Source: UBA668 sp049424465 (GTDB lineage: Bacteria > Actinomycetota > Acidimicrobiia > Acidimicrobiales > Ilumatobacteraceae). From it: a stretch of DNA of 12,415 nucleotides. Shown piece after piece: positions 1-6,712 of the stretch. Where the stretch lies: assembly GCA_049424465.1 (NCBI GenBank), contig JBMSSR010000068.1, forward strand, positions 1 through 12,415. Direction: 5' to 3'. Every line of letters begins with the position of its first letter. The first letter of the stretch is position 1. The notes below the pieces were generated by a model. That model searched no databases. It saw nothing but the letters and a program-made list of their open reading frames with translations, and had not been told where the DNA came from. The position numbers were made by a program, and so were the translations under genes.

Positions 1-147
1 CACCGCGGAACAATCGGGCCAACACTTCGGCCCTCGCACGTCCTGCACTCGGCCCACAAGATGTCTATAGAGGTTCTGGGCGGTGCAGGGCTCCCCACCA
101 ACTCGACGCCCGACGGCTCGTCTTTCGGGCTGTGGCCCGGAGAACTG
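1..147. other. Intergenic stretch with no recognised gene
   Basis: I see no convincing coding region or RNA gene here. The segment holds a 6-bp inverted repeat (GCCCGA at 108-113, TCGGGC at 125-130) lying downstream of the tRNA-Leu 3' end on the minus strand. It could act as a weak transcript-end hairpin but has no T-run. TCTATAGA at 64-71 is a palindrome containing a -10-like TATAGA, without a good -35 element beside it. Any gene to the left lies outside the window. Confidence 0.5.
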
Positions 148-230
148 TGCCCGAGGTGGGACTCGAACCCACACGTCCTTGCGAACAAGGGATTTTGAGT
201 CCCCCGCGTCTGCCATTCCGCCACTCGGGC
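148..230 (-). tRNA. tRNA-Leu (anticodon CAA)
   Basis: On the minus strand the sequence folds as a class II tRNA. The acceptor stem GCCCGAG (230-224) pairs with CTCGGGC (155-149). The anticodon loop CTCAAAA places anticodon CAA at 197-195, reading UUG leucine codons. There is a long variable arm (CTTG-TTCG-CAAG) and a T-arm GTGGG-TTCGAGT-CCCAC. The discriminator base is A (148), as usual for leucine tRNAs. The 3' CCA is not encoded, since the next bases on the minus strand are CAG. It is divergent from fabD. A possible -10 (TAACCT on the minus strand, 280-275) lies about 45 nt upstream of the mature 5' end. Identification rests on the fold and anticodon and is secure. Confidence 0.95.
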
Positions 231-239
231 GAGTGACTC

Positions 240-268
240 GACCACGGCCGGCAACCCCGCTCGTGGTC
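240..268. repeat. 7-bp inverted repeat in tRNA-Leu/fabD intergenic region
   Basis: GACCACG (240-246) and CGTGGTC (262-268) are perfect inverted copies separated by 15 bases. The repeat lies between the tRNA-Leu 5' end and the fabD promoter region. It could be a hairpin in the tRNA 5' leader or a second operator half-site pair. Function is unknown. Confidence 0.4.
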
Positions 269-275
269 CGCCCGA

Positions 276-312
276 GGTTACCCGTGGGAAACGAAAGTAC
301 CGGCGGGTAACC
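276..312. promoter_or_regulatory. Perfect 9-bp inverted repeat bracketing the fabD promoter (candidate operator)
   Basis: GGTTACCCG (276-284) and CGGGTAACC (304-312) are exact reverse complements with a 19-base spacer. The right arm ends 3 bases before the putative fabD -10 hexamer (316-321), so the -35 position falls in the spacer. The left arm overlaps a possible -10 for the divergent tRNA-Leu. Long-spaced inverted repeats upstream of fabD are known targets of FAS-II regulators in actinobacteria (the MabR/FasR family). A similar role here is inference from geometry, and no regulator gene is in the window. Confidence 0.55.
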
Positions 313-315
313 GAC

Positions 316-321
316 TACCCT
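316..321 (+). promoter_or_regulatory. Putative fabD -10 element (TACCCT), leaderless-type spacing
   Basis: TACCCT matches the actinobacterial TANNNT -10 pattern and ends 9 nt before the fabD ATG. No Shine-Dalgarno sequence precedes that ATG. Transcription starting 6-9 nt downstream would give a transcript with essentially no leader. No clear -35 is visible. Confidence 0.45.
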
Positions 322-330
322 TCGACCGTC

Positions 331-1503
331 ATGCTTGCGTTCACCTTCCCCGGTCAGGGCTCGCAGCGGCCCGGCATGGGCCGGCCGTGGGTCGACCACG
401 AGAGCTGGGAGCTCGTCGAGGAGGCCTCCGAGGTCGCCAGCCGCGACGTGGCCCGCCTGCTGCTCGACGCCGACGCCGACGAGCTGAAGGACACCCGCAA
501 CGCCCAGCTGACGACCTTCGTCTCCAGCCTGATGGTCCTCGACGCCGTCGAGCGCCTGGGCATCGAGCCCAGTTACTGCGCCGGCCACAGCCTCGGCGAG
601 TACACGGCCCTCACCGCCAGCGGCGCGCTCAGCTTCGACGAGGGCGTCCGCCTGGTGTGCGAGCGGGCCGACGCCATGCACGAGGCCGGCCTCGCCAGCC
701 CCGGCACCATGGCTGCCGTGCTCGGCCTCGACGACGACCAGGTCGAGGTGGCGTGCCGCCGTGCCGACAGCGACGTCTGGGTCGCCAACTTCAACGCCCC
801 CGGTCAGGTGGTCATCGCCGGCTCACCGGCCGGTGTCGAGGCCGCCGGCGCCATCGCCAAGGAACTCGGCGGCAAGAAGGTCATGCCACTGCCGGTGTCG
901 GGTGCGTTCCATACCCAGTTCATGTCCGCGGCCCGCGACCGCCTTCGTTCGGCCATCGCCACCGCCAACCCGCGCGACACCGAGGTACCCATCGTCTCCA
1001 ACGTCGACGCACTCGCCCACGCAAGTGGCGACGAGTGGGCCACCCTGCTGTCGGCCCAGCTCGTCAGCCCGGTGCGCTGGAAGCACTGCCTGCTCACGCT
1101 CGCCGAACTCGGGGTCACGGGCTTCGCCGAGCTCGGCCCCGGTGGCGTGCTCACCGGCATGGCCAAGCGCACGGTCGACGACGCCCGCACCATCTCGGTC
1201 AGCACCCCCGACGAGCTCGACAAGCTGCTCGAGTGGGTCAACGCCGGTGGCGTCGCCGCCCCGCAGCACGAGGGCGAACACCTCTTCGCCGTCGAGCGCC
1301 TCGTCGTCAGTCCTGCCGCCGGCCTCTTCACGCCCGTGGCCGACATCACCGACGGCACGCACATCCATGTCGGTGCCGTGCTGGGACACGTCGGCGACGC
1401 CGAGGTGCGCTCACCGTTCGAGGGCATCGTCCAGAGCTACATCGCCGTCGACGGCGAGCGAGTCACGCTGCGCCAGCCGATTGCCTGGCTGCGCACCGTC
1501 TGA
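331..1503 (+). CDS. fabD: Malonyl-CoA:ACP transacylase with C-terminal biotinyl/lipoyl-like domain
   Basis: FabD transfers malonyl from CoA to the acyl carrier protein, giving the extender unit for FAS-II. The 390-residue product begins with FPGQGSQ (res 6-12). The nucleophile motif GHSLGEY places Ser87, the malonyl-binding arginine is Arg112, and the catalytic His194 lies in GAFHT. AELGPGGVLTGM (res 267-278) closes the transferase fold. Typical FabD proteins are about 300-320 residues. Here residues about 315-390 add a second domain with the alternating VVSPAAG...G..LG.V...V.SPFEG.V...DGE.V...QPIA.L pattern of biotinyl/lipoyl barrels, but without the EAMKM lysine. The ATG has no ribosome binding site and a TANNNT hexamer lies just upstream, suggesting a leaderless message. 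First gene of the fab operon; 25 nt separate it from fabH. Confidence 0.95.
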   Translation: MLAFTFPGQGSQRPGMGRPWVDHESWELVEEASEVASRDVARLLLDADADELKDTRNAQLTTFVSSLMVLDAVERLGIEPSYCAGHSLGEYTALTASGALSFDEGVRLVCERADAMHEAGLASPGTMAAVLGLDDDQVEVACRRADSDVWVANFNAPGQVVIAGSPAGVEAAGAIAKELGGKKVMPLPVSGAFHTQFMSAARDRLRSAIATANPRDTEVPIVSNVDALAHASGDEWATLLSAQLVSPVRWKHCLLTLAELGVTGFAELGPGGVLTGMAKRTVDDARTISVSTPDELDKLLEWVNAGGVAAPQHEGEHLFAVERLVVSPAAGLFTPVADITDGTHIHVGAVLGHVGDAEVRSPFEGIVQSYIAVDGERVTLRQPIAWLRTV

Positions 1504-1528
1504 CCCGCACCACTACCGAGGGGGAACC

Positions 1529-2488
1529 GTGCCGACCATCCCGAAGGGCGTCCGTGGCGCCGTGATCACCGGCTGGGGTACTGCCGTCCCCGACAAGGTC
1601 GTCACCAACCACGACCTCGAGAAGACCCTCGACACGTCGCACGACTGGATCGTCGAGCGCAGCGGCATCCATTCGCGCAACATCGGCGGCACCACTGCTG
1701 GCCTCTCCATCGAGAGCGGCCGCAGGGCGATGCAGATGGCGGGCCTCGAGCCGTCACAGATCGACGCGCTCGTGCTCGCCACCACCACTCCCGACCGCGC
1801 GGTGCCCGGCACCAGCGCCGCGGTGCAGCACGGCCTCGGCCTGTCGTGCGGCGCGTACGACCTCAACGCCGCGTGCAGCGGCTTCGTCTACGCGCTCGTG
1901 CAGGCGCACGGCATGATCGCCATGGGCGCCAACCGCGTCCTCGTCATCGGCACCGACACGCTGTCGCGCATCACCGACTGGGACGACCGCAACACGGCCG
2001 TGCTGTTCGCCGACGGCAGTGGTGCGGTCGTGCTCGAGGCTGTCGACGGCCCCGGCCAGCTGATGGGCTGGGACCTCGACGCCGACGGTGCGGCCGAGGA
2101 CTTCCTGTACTGCGAGCTCGGTGGCTTCATCAAGATGGAGGGCAAGGAGGTGTTCCGGCGCGCCGTGCGCATCATGGTCGACTCGGGCACCAAGTCGCTC
2201 GACGCCGCCGGCGTCACCGCCGACCAGATCGCGCTGGTCGTGCCGCACCAGGCGAACATCCGCATCATCCAGGCCGCGTGCGACCGTCTCGGCATCCCGG
2301 TCGAGAAGGCCGCCACCGTGCTGCACCACCCCGGCAACACCTCGTCGGCGTCCATCCCGCTCGCCCTCGCCGACGCACTCGACAACGGACGCGTCAAGGA
2401 CGGCGATTTCGTGCTCCTCGTCGGCTTCGGTGCCGGCATGACGGCCGCCAGCGCGCTGCTGCGATGGGGCGGAAAGGCGGCGTCATGA
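1529..2488 (+). CDS. fabH: 3-oxoacyl-ACP synthase III (initiating KAS III)
   Basis: FabH condenses an acyl-CoA primer with malonyl-ACP to start fatty-acid synthesis. The 319-residue product is of usual length. It carries the KAS III triad: Cys116 in NAACSGF, His240 in VPHQANIRII and Asn270 in HHPGNTSSAS. DGSGAVVLE (res 162-170) and the C-terminal GFGAGMTAA (res 299-307) are also family-typical. The open frame runs far upstream but that part overlaps fabD. The GTG at 1529 is chosen because a strong GAGGGGGA ribosome binding site (1518-1525) precedes it and the protein begins at the family start (VITGWGTAVPDKVV). It overlaps fabG by ATGA, implying translational coupling. Primer specificity (straight or branched) cannot be read from the sequence alone. 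Confidence 0.95.
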   Translation: MPTIPKGVRGAVITGWGTAVPDKVVTNHDLEKTLDTSHDWIVERSGIHSRNIGGTTAGLSIESGRRAMQMAGLEPSQIDALVLATTTPDRAVPGTSAAVQHGLGLSCGAYDLNAACSGFVYALVQAHGMIAMGANRVLVIGTDTLSRITDWDDRNTAVLFADGSGAVVLEAVDGPGQLMGWDLDADGAAEDFLYCELGGFIKMEGKEVFRRAVRIMVDSGTKSLDAAGVTADQIALVVPHQANIRIIQAACDRLGIPVEKAATVLHHPGNTSSASIPLALADALDNGRVKDGDFVLLVGFGAGMTAASALLRWGGKAAS

Positions 2489-3189
2489 ACCGCGTCGTGC
2501 TCATCACCGGCGGCTCGCGTGGCATCGGCCTCGCCTGCGCGAAGCGCTTCGCCGCACTCGGCGACCGGGTCGCCGTCACCTACAACTCGTCACCGCCACC
2601 CGACGAGTTCTTCGGCGTCAAGTGCGATGTCACGTCCACCGAGTCGGTCGATGCGGCCTTCAAGGCGGTCGAGGAACAGTTCGGACCCGTCGAGGTGCTC
2701 GTGTCGAACGCAGGCATCACCAACGACGGCCTGCTGCTGCGCATGAGCGAGGACGACTTCACCAAGGTCATCGACGCCAACCTCACCGCCGCGTACCGCG
2801 TCACCAAGCGCGCGGCACAGGGCATGCTGCGCGCCAAGAAGGGGCGCATCGTGCTGATGTCGTCGGTCGTCGGCCTGCTCGGCTCGGCCGGCCAGGCCAA
2901 CTACGCCGCCTCGAAGGCCGGCCTCGTCGGCTTCGCCCGGTCGGTCGCCCGCGAGCTCGGCTCGCGCAGTATCACCTGCAACGTCGTCGCGCCGGGCCCC
3001 GTGTCCACCGACATGACCGCAGCACTCGGCGAGCAGCGACTCGCCGAGCTCACCGCTGCCGTGCCCCTCGCGCGCATGGCCGACCCCGACGAGATCGCCG
3101 GTGTCGTTGCCTTCCTCGCCTCTGCCGACGCCGCCTACATCACCGGGGCCGTCATCCCGGTCGACGGCGGACTCGGCATGGGTCACTAA
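2485..3189 (+). CDS. fabG: 3-oxoacyl-ACP reductase, MabA/FabG1-like
   Basis: NADPH-dependent reduction of 3-oxoacyl-ACP to 3-hydroxyacyl-ACP in each FAS-II round. The 234-residue short-chain dehydrogenase has the nucleotide-binding TGGSRGIG (res 8-15), NAG (75-77), Asn99, Ser127 and the YAASK motif with Tyr140 and Lys144. The FFGVKCDVT segment and the C-terminus GAVIPVDGGLGMGH resemble mycobacterial MabA closely (from memory of that protein), more than E. coli FabG. The length is slightly below the usual 245 because the loop after the second beta strand is short (SSPPPDEFFG). The ATG lies within fabH's stop (ATGA overlap), which fixes the start; the longer upstream frame is a shadow of fabH. 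acpP begins 31 nt downstream. Confidence 0.95.
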   Translation: MNRVVLITGGSRGIGLACAKRFAALGDRVAVTYNSSPPPDEFFGVKCDVTSTESVDAAFKAVEEQFGPVEVLVSNAGITNDGLLLRMSEDDFTKVIDANLTAAYRVTKRAAQGMLRAKKGRIVLMSSVVGLLGSAGQANYAASKAGLVGFARSVARELGSRSITCNVVAPGPVSTDMTAALGEQRLAELTAAVPLARMADPDEIAGVVAFLASADAAYITGAVIPVDGGLGMGH

Positions 3190-3220
3190 CATCCACCAGA
3201 CCACAACCAAGGAGAATCCC

Positions 3221-3457
3221 GTGGACCAGGAACTGTTCGCCCGCTTCAAGAAGTGCGCCGTCGACGTGCTGTCGGTCGATGAGGCAAAGGTCGTGCCCGA
3301 GGCATCGTTCGGCGACGACCTCGACGCCGACAGCCTCGACCTCGTCGAGCTCGTCATGGCGCTCGAGGAGGAGTTCGACATCGAGGTACCCGAGAGCGAC
3401 CTCGAGAACGTGAAGACGGTCGGTCAGGCGTACGACCTGGTCGTCGGCAAGCTCTGA
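3221..3457 (+). CDS. acpP: Acyl carrier protein
   Basis: Small acidic carrier that holds growing acyl chains on a phosphopantetheine arm. The 78-residue product contains DLDADSLDLVEL, with Ser38 as the attachment site in the DSL motif, followed by the helix II recognition region (ALEEEFDIEVPESDLENVKTV). The start is GTG 3221, preceded by a clear AAGGAGAA ribosome binding site (3209-3216). The in-frame extension upstream overlaps fabG and is discarded. The stop TGA overlaps the fabF ATG by one base (TGATG), so the two are probably coupled. The strong ribosome binding site fits the high amount of ACP that FAS-II needs. Confidence 0.97.
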   Translation: MDQELFARFKKCAVDVLSVDEAKVVPEASFGDDLDADSLDLVELVMALEEEFDIEVPESDLENVKTVGQAYDLVVGKL

Positions 3458-4659
3458 TGGCCGCGAGTCCGGCGATGGCGTCGCGTGGTCGGCGCGTCGC
3501 CATCACCGGCTACGGCGTCGTGGCCCCGTGCGGCCTCGGCAAGCAGGCGTTCTGGCAGGGCCTCCTCGGCCCAAATCTGTCGTCGGGCCGCACCGTCGAG
3601 ATCGCTGACTGGGACCCCAACCCGTACTTCGACAACCCCAAGGACGCGCGGCGCGCCGACCGCGTCGAGCAGTTCGCGCTCGCCGCCGCCATGGAGTGCA
3701 TGGCGCAGTCCGGCATGCCCGACTGCGACGACAGTCGCATCGGCACCATCTTCGGTACCGGCGTCGGTGGTCTCCGATCGATCGAGGACCAGATCCGGGT
3801 GCTCATCGACAAGGGCGAGCGTCGCGTGTCGCCGTTCCTCGTGCCGATGATGATGGCCAATGCGTCGGGCGCTGCCATCTCGATGCGCTACGGATTCCGC
3901 GGCCCGTGCGAGACGGTGTGCACCGCGTGTGCCGCATCGACACACGCCATCGGGTACGCCGCTCGGATGATCGCCTGGGGCATGGTCGACGCATGCGTCA
4001 CCGGCGGCGCCGAGAGCGCCGGGTGCGCCATCGGTGTCTCGTCGTTCGGCAACATGACTGCGCTCAGCACCGAGGGCGCCAGTCGCCCGTTCTCGCCCGA
4101 GCGCGACGGCTTCGTGCTCGGCGAGGGCGCTGCGGTCTTCATGCTCGAGGAGTGGGAGTCCGCCGTCGCCCGCGGCGCGACGATCGTGGGCGAGGTGCTC
4201 GGCGCGGCCAGCAACGCCGACGCGCACCACATCACCGCGCCCGCACCCGGCGGCACCGGCGCCATCAAGTGCATGCACGCCGCACTGCACGACGCCGGCC
4301 TGTCGCCCGCCGACATCCGCCACATCAACGCGCACGGCACCAGCACGCCCCTCAACGACGCAGCCGAGGCCGCTGCGGTCACCTCGGTGTTCGGCGCCGG
4401 CGGTGTGCCCGTCACGTCCACCAAGGGCGTCACCGGTCACGCACTCGGCGCGGCAGGTGCACTCGAGGCCGCTGCCGTGCTGCTCTCGATGGAGCACCGT
4501 CTCATCCCGCCGACTGCCGGCACGACACGGCTCGACGACGGGATGGACATCGACCTGGTCATGGGCGCACCCCGCCCGTGGGAACCGGGCCCGACGATGA
4601 GCAACAGCCTCGGCTTCGGCGGCCACAACGGCAGCGTCATCCTCGGCCCCGCGACCTGA
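3457..4659 (+). CDS. fabF: 3-oxoacyl-ACP synthase II (elongating KAS)
   Basis: Elongating condensing enzyme that joins acyl-enzyme to malonyl-ACP. The 400-residue thiolase-fold protein carries the KAS I/II set: nucleophile Cys158 in CTACAASTHAIG, His293 in NAHGTSTPLND, Lys323 and His328 in TKGVTGHALGAAG, and the C-terminal NSLGFGGHN glycine-rich loop (res 383-391). PFSPERDGFVLGEGA (res 211-225) is also diagnostic. The start overlaps the acpP stop (TGATG). Alternative Met7 and Met9 starts would remove only a disordered N-terminus. Last gene of the fab operon. FabF versus FabB/KasA preference cannot be told by eye; FabF is used because this operon order is typical. Confidence 0.95.
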   Translation: MAASPAMASRGRRVAITGYGVVAPCGLGKQAFWQGLLGPNLSSGRTVEIADWDPNPYFDNPKDARRADRVEQFALAAAMECMAQSGMPDCDDSRIGTIFGTGVGGLRSIEDQIRVLIDKGERRVSPFLVPMMMANASGAAISMRYGFRGPCETVCTACAASTHAIGYAARMIAWGMVDACVTGGAESAGCAIGVSSFGNMTALSTEGASRPFSPERDGFVLGEGAAVFMLEEWESAVARGATIVGEVLGAASNADAHHITAPAPGGTGAIKCMHAALHDAGLSPADIRHINAHGTSTPLNDAAEAAAVTSVFGAGGVPVTSTKGVTGHALGAAGALEAAAVLLSMEHRLIPPTAGTTRLDDGMDIDLVMGAPRPWEPGPTMSNSLGFGGHNGSVILGPAT

Positions 4660-4852
4660 CGCTGCCCGCAGCTCCATCGCCATCGCACGGCGGCGTCTCG
4701 CGCCCGGCGCAGTCCGGGGCACGTGGTCGGGGTAGCGCCTTCGACATCACACCGACCCATGACACTGCTCGGTGGTTGTCGACCCGCCGCTGTGCCGCGT
4801 CGCCAGCCGGCGGCCGGCATCCCCGTCACACCCCTTCCGTAGGGTCCCCGCC
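4660..4852. other. Intergenic region after fabF; HNH-gene promoter at its end
   Basis: This 193-base gap has two weak inverted repeats: CCCGG-N6-CCGGG near 4702-4717 and CACCGA/TCGGTG (4750-4755, 4769-4774). Neither is followed by a T-run, so a terminator for the fab operon is only possible. A TANNNT hexamer, TAGGGT (4840-4845), ends 7 nt before the next ATG and is the likely -10 of the HNH gene. Confidence 0.4.
4840..4845 (+). promoter_or_regulatory. Putative -10 element (TAGGGT) of the HNH gene
   Basis: TAGGGT fits TANNNT and is followed by 7 bases (CCCCGCC) and the ATG at 4853. There is no Shine-Dalgarno sequence, so a leaderless transcript is likely. No -35 match stands out. Confidence 0.45.
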
Positions 4853-6142
4853 ATGTCGAACGTGGCCGCTGCCGAACTGTCGTCGGTCCTCGACGACGTC
4901 GCCGGCATCGTCGAACGGCTCGCCGCGGTCGACCTGCGGTCACTCTCCCGCATCGAGCTCGCCGACGGCGTGGTGCGACTCGCCGGCCTCCTCGACCGGC
5001 TCACCGCAGGCCAGGCGCTGCTGGTGGCCGAGGCCGATCGCGCCGGCGTGTGGCAGTCGTCCGGCTCGCGCGACATCGCCGGCTGGCTCAGCGACCGCAC
5101 CAACGGCTCGTACGGCCGCGCCACCGAGATGATCCGGCTCGCCGACACGCTCGAGGGCAGCCCCGCGCTGGCCGAGCGGGTGGCACGCGGTGAGGTGTCC
5201 ACCGCCACCGCGATCGCGCTGCACCAGGCAGTCGTGAAGCCACCGACAGGCGCCACCGCGGCCGATGTCGACGCACTCGTCACGATGTGCGCGGGCACCG
5301 GGCCGCGCGACGCCCGTGCCGCCGTCGAAGTCTGGACGGCCCAGCACCAGACCCTCACCGACGACGAACTCGAGGCGCGTCGTCACGCCCGACGATCCGT
5401 CCGCTTCTCCGCCGCGGTCGACGGTCTCGTCACGATGACGGCCGTCCTGCCCACGCTTGCCGCGAACTCCGTGCGCACGACACTGTGCTCACTCGCACGA
5501 CTCAACGCGAACGAGCACCCACTCCCCGACAGTGCGGTCGCCGACGACCGATCCACCGAACAGCGACTCGCCGACGCCCTGGTGCAACTCGCCAGCGCAG
5601 CCACCCGTGGCGAGCTGTCGGGCCGTGAGGCACCGACCCTCCTCGTCACGATCGACCTCGACAGCCTCGAGGGCCGCGACGACCGACCCGCCACCACCGA
5701 GTTCGGTGACACGGTCCCTGCGGCCGCAGTACGCCACCTCGTCGACGACGCGACCGTGCGCACGATCGTGCACCGCGGCCCCACGGTCGTCAGCGTCGGC
5801 CGCGACCAGCGGCTCGCGACCCGCGCCCAGTACTCGGCGCTGGTCGCCCGCGACGGCCGCTGCCGATGGCCGGGTTGCCACATACCTGCATCGTGGTGCG
5901 AGGTCGATCACCTCGTGCCGTGGCACGCCGGTGGCCGCTCCGACCTCGACAACCTCGTCCTGTGGTGCAGTCACCATCACCACCGCAAGCACGCCGCCGG
6001 TGTCACCGTGCTGGGCGATGCGCACGACCTCCGGCTGCAGCTGTCCGACGGCACCGTCATCGAATGCCCGCCGCACGGTCACGCCGCTCGCACGAGCGAC
6101 GACACCGGTCGCCGACGGCGACGAACCCCGGCGGCGGCCTGA
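4853..6142 (+). CDS. DUF222 / 13E12-type HNH endonuclease-like protein
   Basis: A 429-residue protein with a long helical N-terminal region (about res 8-250, the DUF222/13E12-repeat style common in Actinomycetota) and a C-terminal HNH nuclease domain (about res 325-385). The HNH part shows RDGRCRWPGC (Cys337, Cys342), CEVDHLVPW (Cys349, His353), DLDNLVLWC (Asn367, Cys372) and HHHHRKH (res 374-380): the ββα-metal residues plus four zinc-type cysteines. Biological role is unknown for most of this family; the domain implies metal-dependent DNA cleavage. Start ATG 4853 is preferred over the longer frame from 4772 because it follows a TANNNT box at leaderless spacing and begins the helical domain. 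It separates the fab operon from bcp-fabZ. The arginine-rich C-terminus ends at a TGA, after which the frame stays coding-like for about 37 codons. Confidence 0.88.
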   Translation: MSNVAAAELSSVLDDVAGIVERLAAVDLRSLSRIELADGVVRLAGLLDRLTAGQALLVAEADRAGVWQSSGSRDIAGWLSDRTNGSYGRATEMIRLADTLEGSPALAERVARGEVSTATAIALHQAVVKPPTGATAADVDALVTMCAGTGPRDARAAVEVWTAQHQTLTDDELEARRHARRSVRFSAAVDGLVTMTAVLPTLAANSVRTTLCSLARLNANEHPLPDSAVADDRSTEQRLADALVQLASAATRGELSGREAPTLLVTIDLDSLEGRDDRPATTEFGDTVPAAAVRHLVDDATVRTIVHRGPTVVSVGRDQRLATRAQYSALVARDGRCRWPGCHIPASWCEVDHLVPWHAGGRSDLDNLVLWCSHHHHRKHAAGVTVLGDAHDLRLQLSDGTVIECPPHGHAARTSDDTGRRRRRTPAAA

Positions 6143-6250
6143 CGCCCGTGCACCTTCCCCGAGACCGGCTGGCACGACACGCTGACCGGATCACTCGCCA
6201 CGGTCACGGGCTGGCCCCTGCACGCCACCGCAGCGGCACGACGCAGCTCG
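6143..6250. other. Convergent intergenic region between HNH gene and fabZ
   Basis: This 108-base segment lies between two gene 3' ends. It contains TGACCG (6183-6188) and CGGTCA (6201-6206), a perfect 6-bp inverted repeat with a 12-base loop, and a wider GCCCGTG/CACGGGC pair (6144-6150, 6205-6211). Either could help end transcription from both sides, but neither has a T-run. The plus strand in the HNH frame keeps high third-position GC past the stop. Confidence 0.35.
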
Positions 6251-6712
6251 TCAGGCGTCGACGAGCACGAACATCAGGTCGCACTCGCAGGCGACCTCGC
6301 TGTTCAACACCGCCCGACCAGTGCCCTTGCCCGCACGGGCCGACATGCGGCCCAGTTCGACGTGCAGCTCGAGGGTGTCGCCGGGGCCCACCTGACGCCG
6401 GAAGCGGGCACCGTCCAGCCCGCCGAACAGCGGCAGCTTGCCGGCGAAGCGCTCATCGGTCAGCACTGCGATGGCGCCCATCTGGGCGATCGCCTCGCAC
6501 ATCAGCACGCCCGGCAGGGTGGGCCGGCCCGGGAAGTGGCCGGGGAAGAACCACTCGTCCCCTCGCAGGTGCCAGCGGCCGACGCCGCGCACACCGGGCT
6601 CGAGCGAGACGATCGAGTCGACGAACAGGAACGGGGGCCGGTGCGGCAGCACGGCGGCGGGCTCGGGCCACGGGCCACCGGCAGAGGCGGCAGGGGTCGT
6701 GACGTCGCTCAT
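6251..6712 (-). CDS. fabZ: 3-hydroxyacyl-ACP dehydratase
   Basis: Hot-dog-fold dehydratase that removes water from 3-hydroxyacyl-ACP to give the enoyl-ACP. The 153-residue product has LPHRPPFLFVD (res 22-32), the catalytic His59 in FFPGHFPGRPTLPGVL, and Glu73 in MCEAIAQMGA. FRRQVGPGDTLEL (res 104-116) is the family's later strand motif. Length fits FabZ (about 140-155). The frame stays open upstream, but the ATG at 6712 is chosen because it overlaps the bcp stop as ATGA and the protein then begins normally; the extra 62 residues would be a shadow of bcp. This supplies the dehydration step absent from the fabD-H-G-acpP-F operon, but on the other strand and coupled to a peroxiredoxin. Confidence 0.93.
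   Translation of the reverse strand: MSDVTTPAASAGGPWPEPAAVLPHRPPFLFVDSIVSLEPGVRGVGRWHLRGDEWFFPGHFPGRPTLPGVLMCEAIAQMGAIAVLTDERFAGKLPLFGGLDGARFRRQVGPGDTLELHVELGRMSARAGKGTGRAVLNSEVACECDLMFVLVDA

Noticed and set aside
83..310. Plus-strand 75-codon open frame over the tRNA-Leu
   Set aside because: It is the antisense of the tRNA and its flanks, with no ribosome binding site and no protein-like features.
804..1427. Long minus-strand open frames opposite fabD (also 823-1389)
   Set aside because: They are antisense shadows produced by high GC; fabD carries all expected motifs on the plus strand.
3424..4722. 432-codon minus-strand open frame opposite fabF
   Set aside because: It is a shadow of fabF with compositionally biased sequence and no recognised domain.
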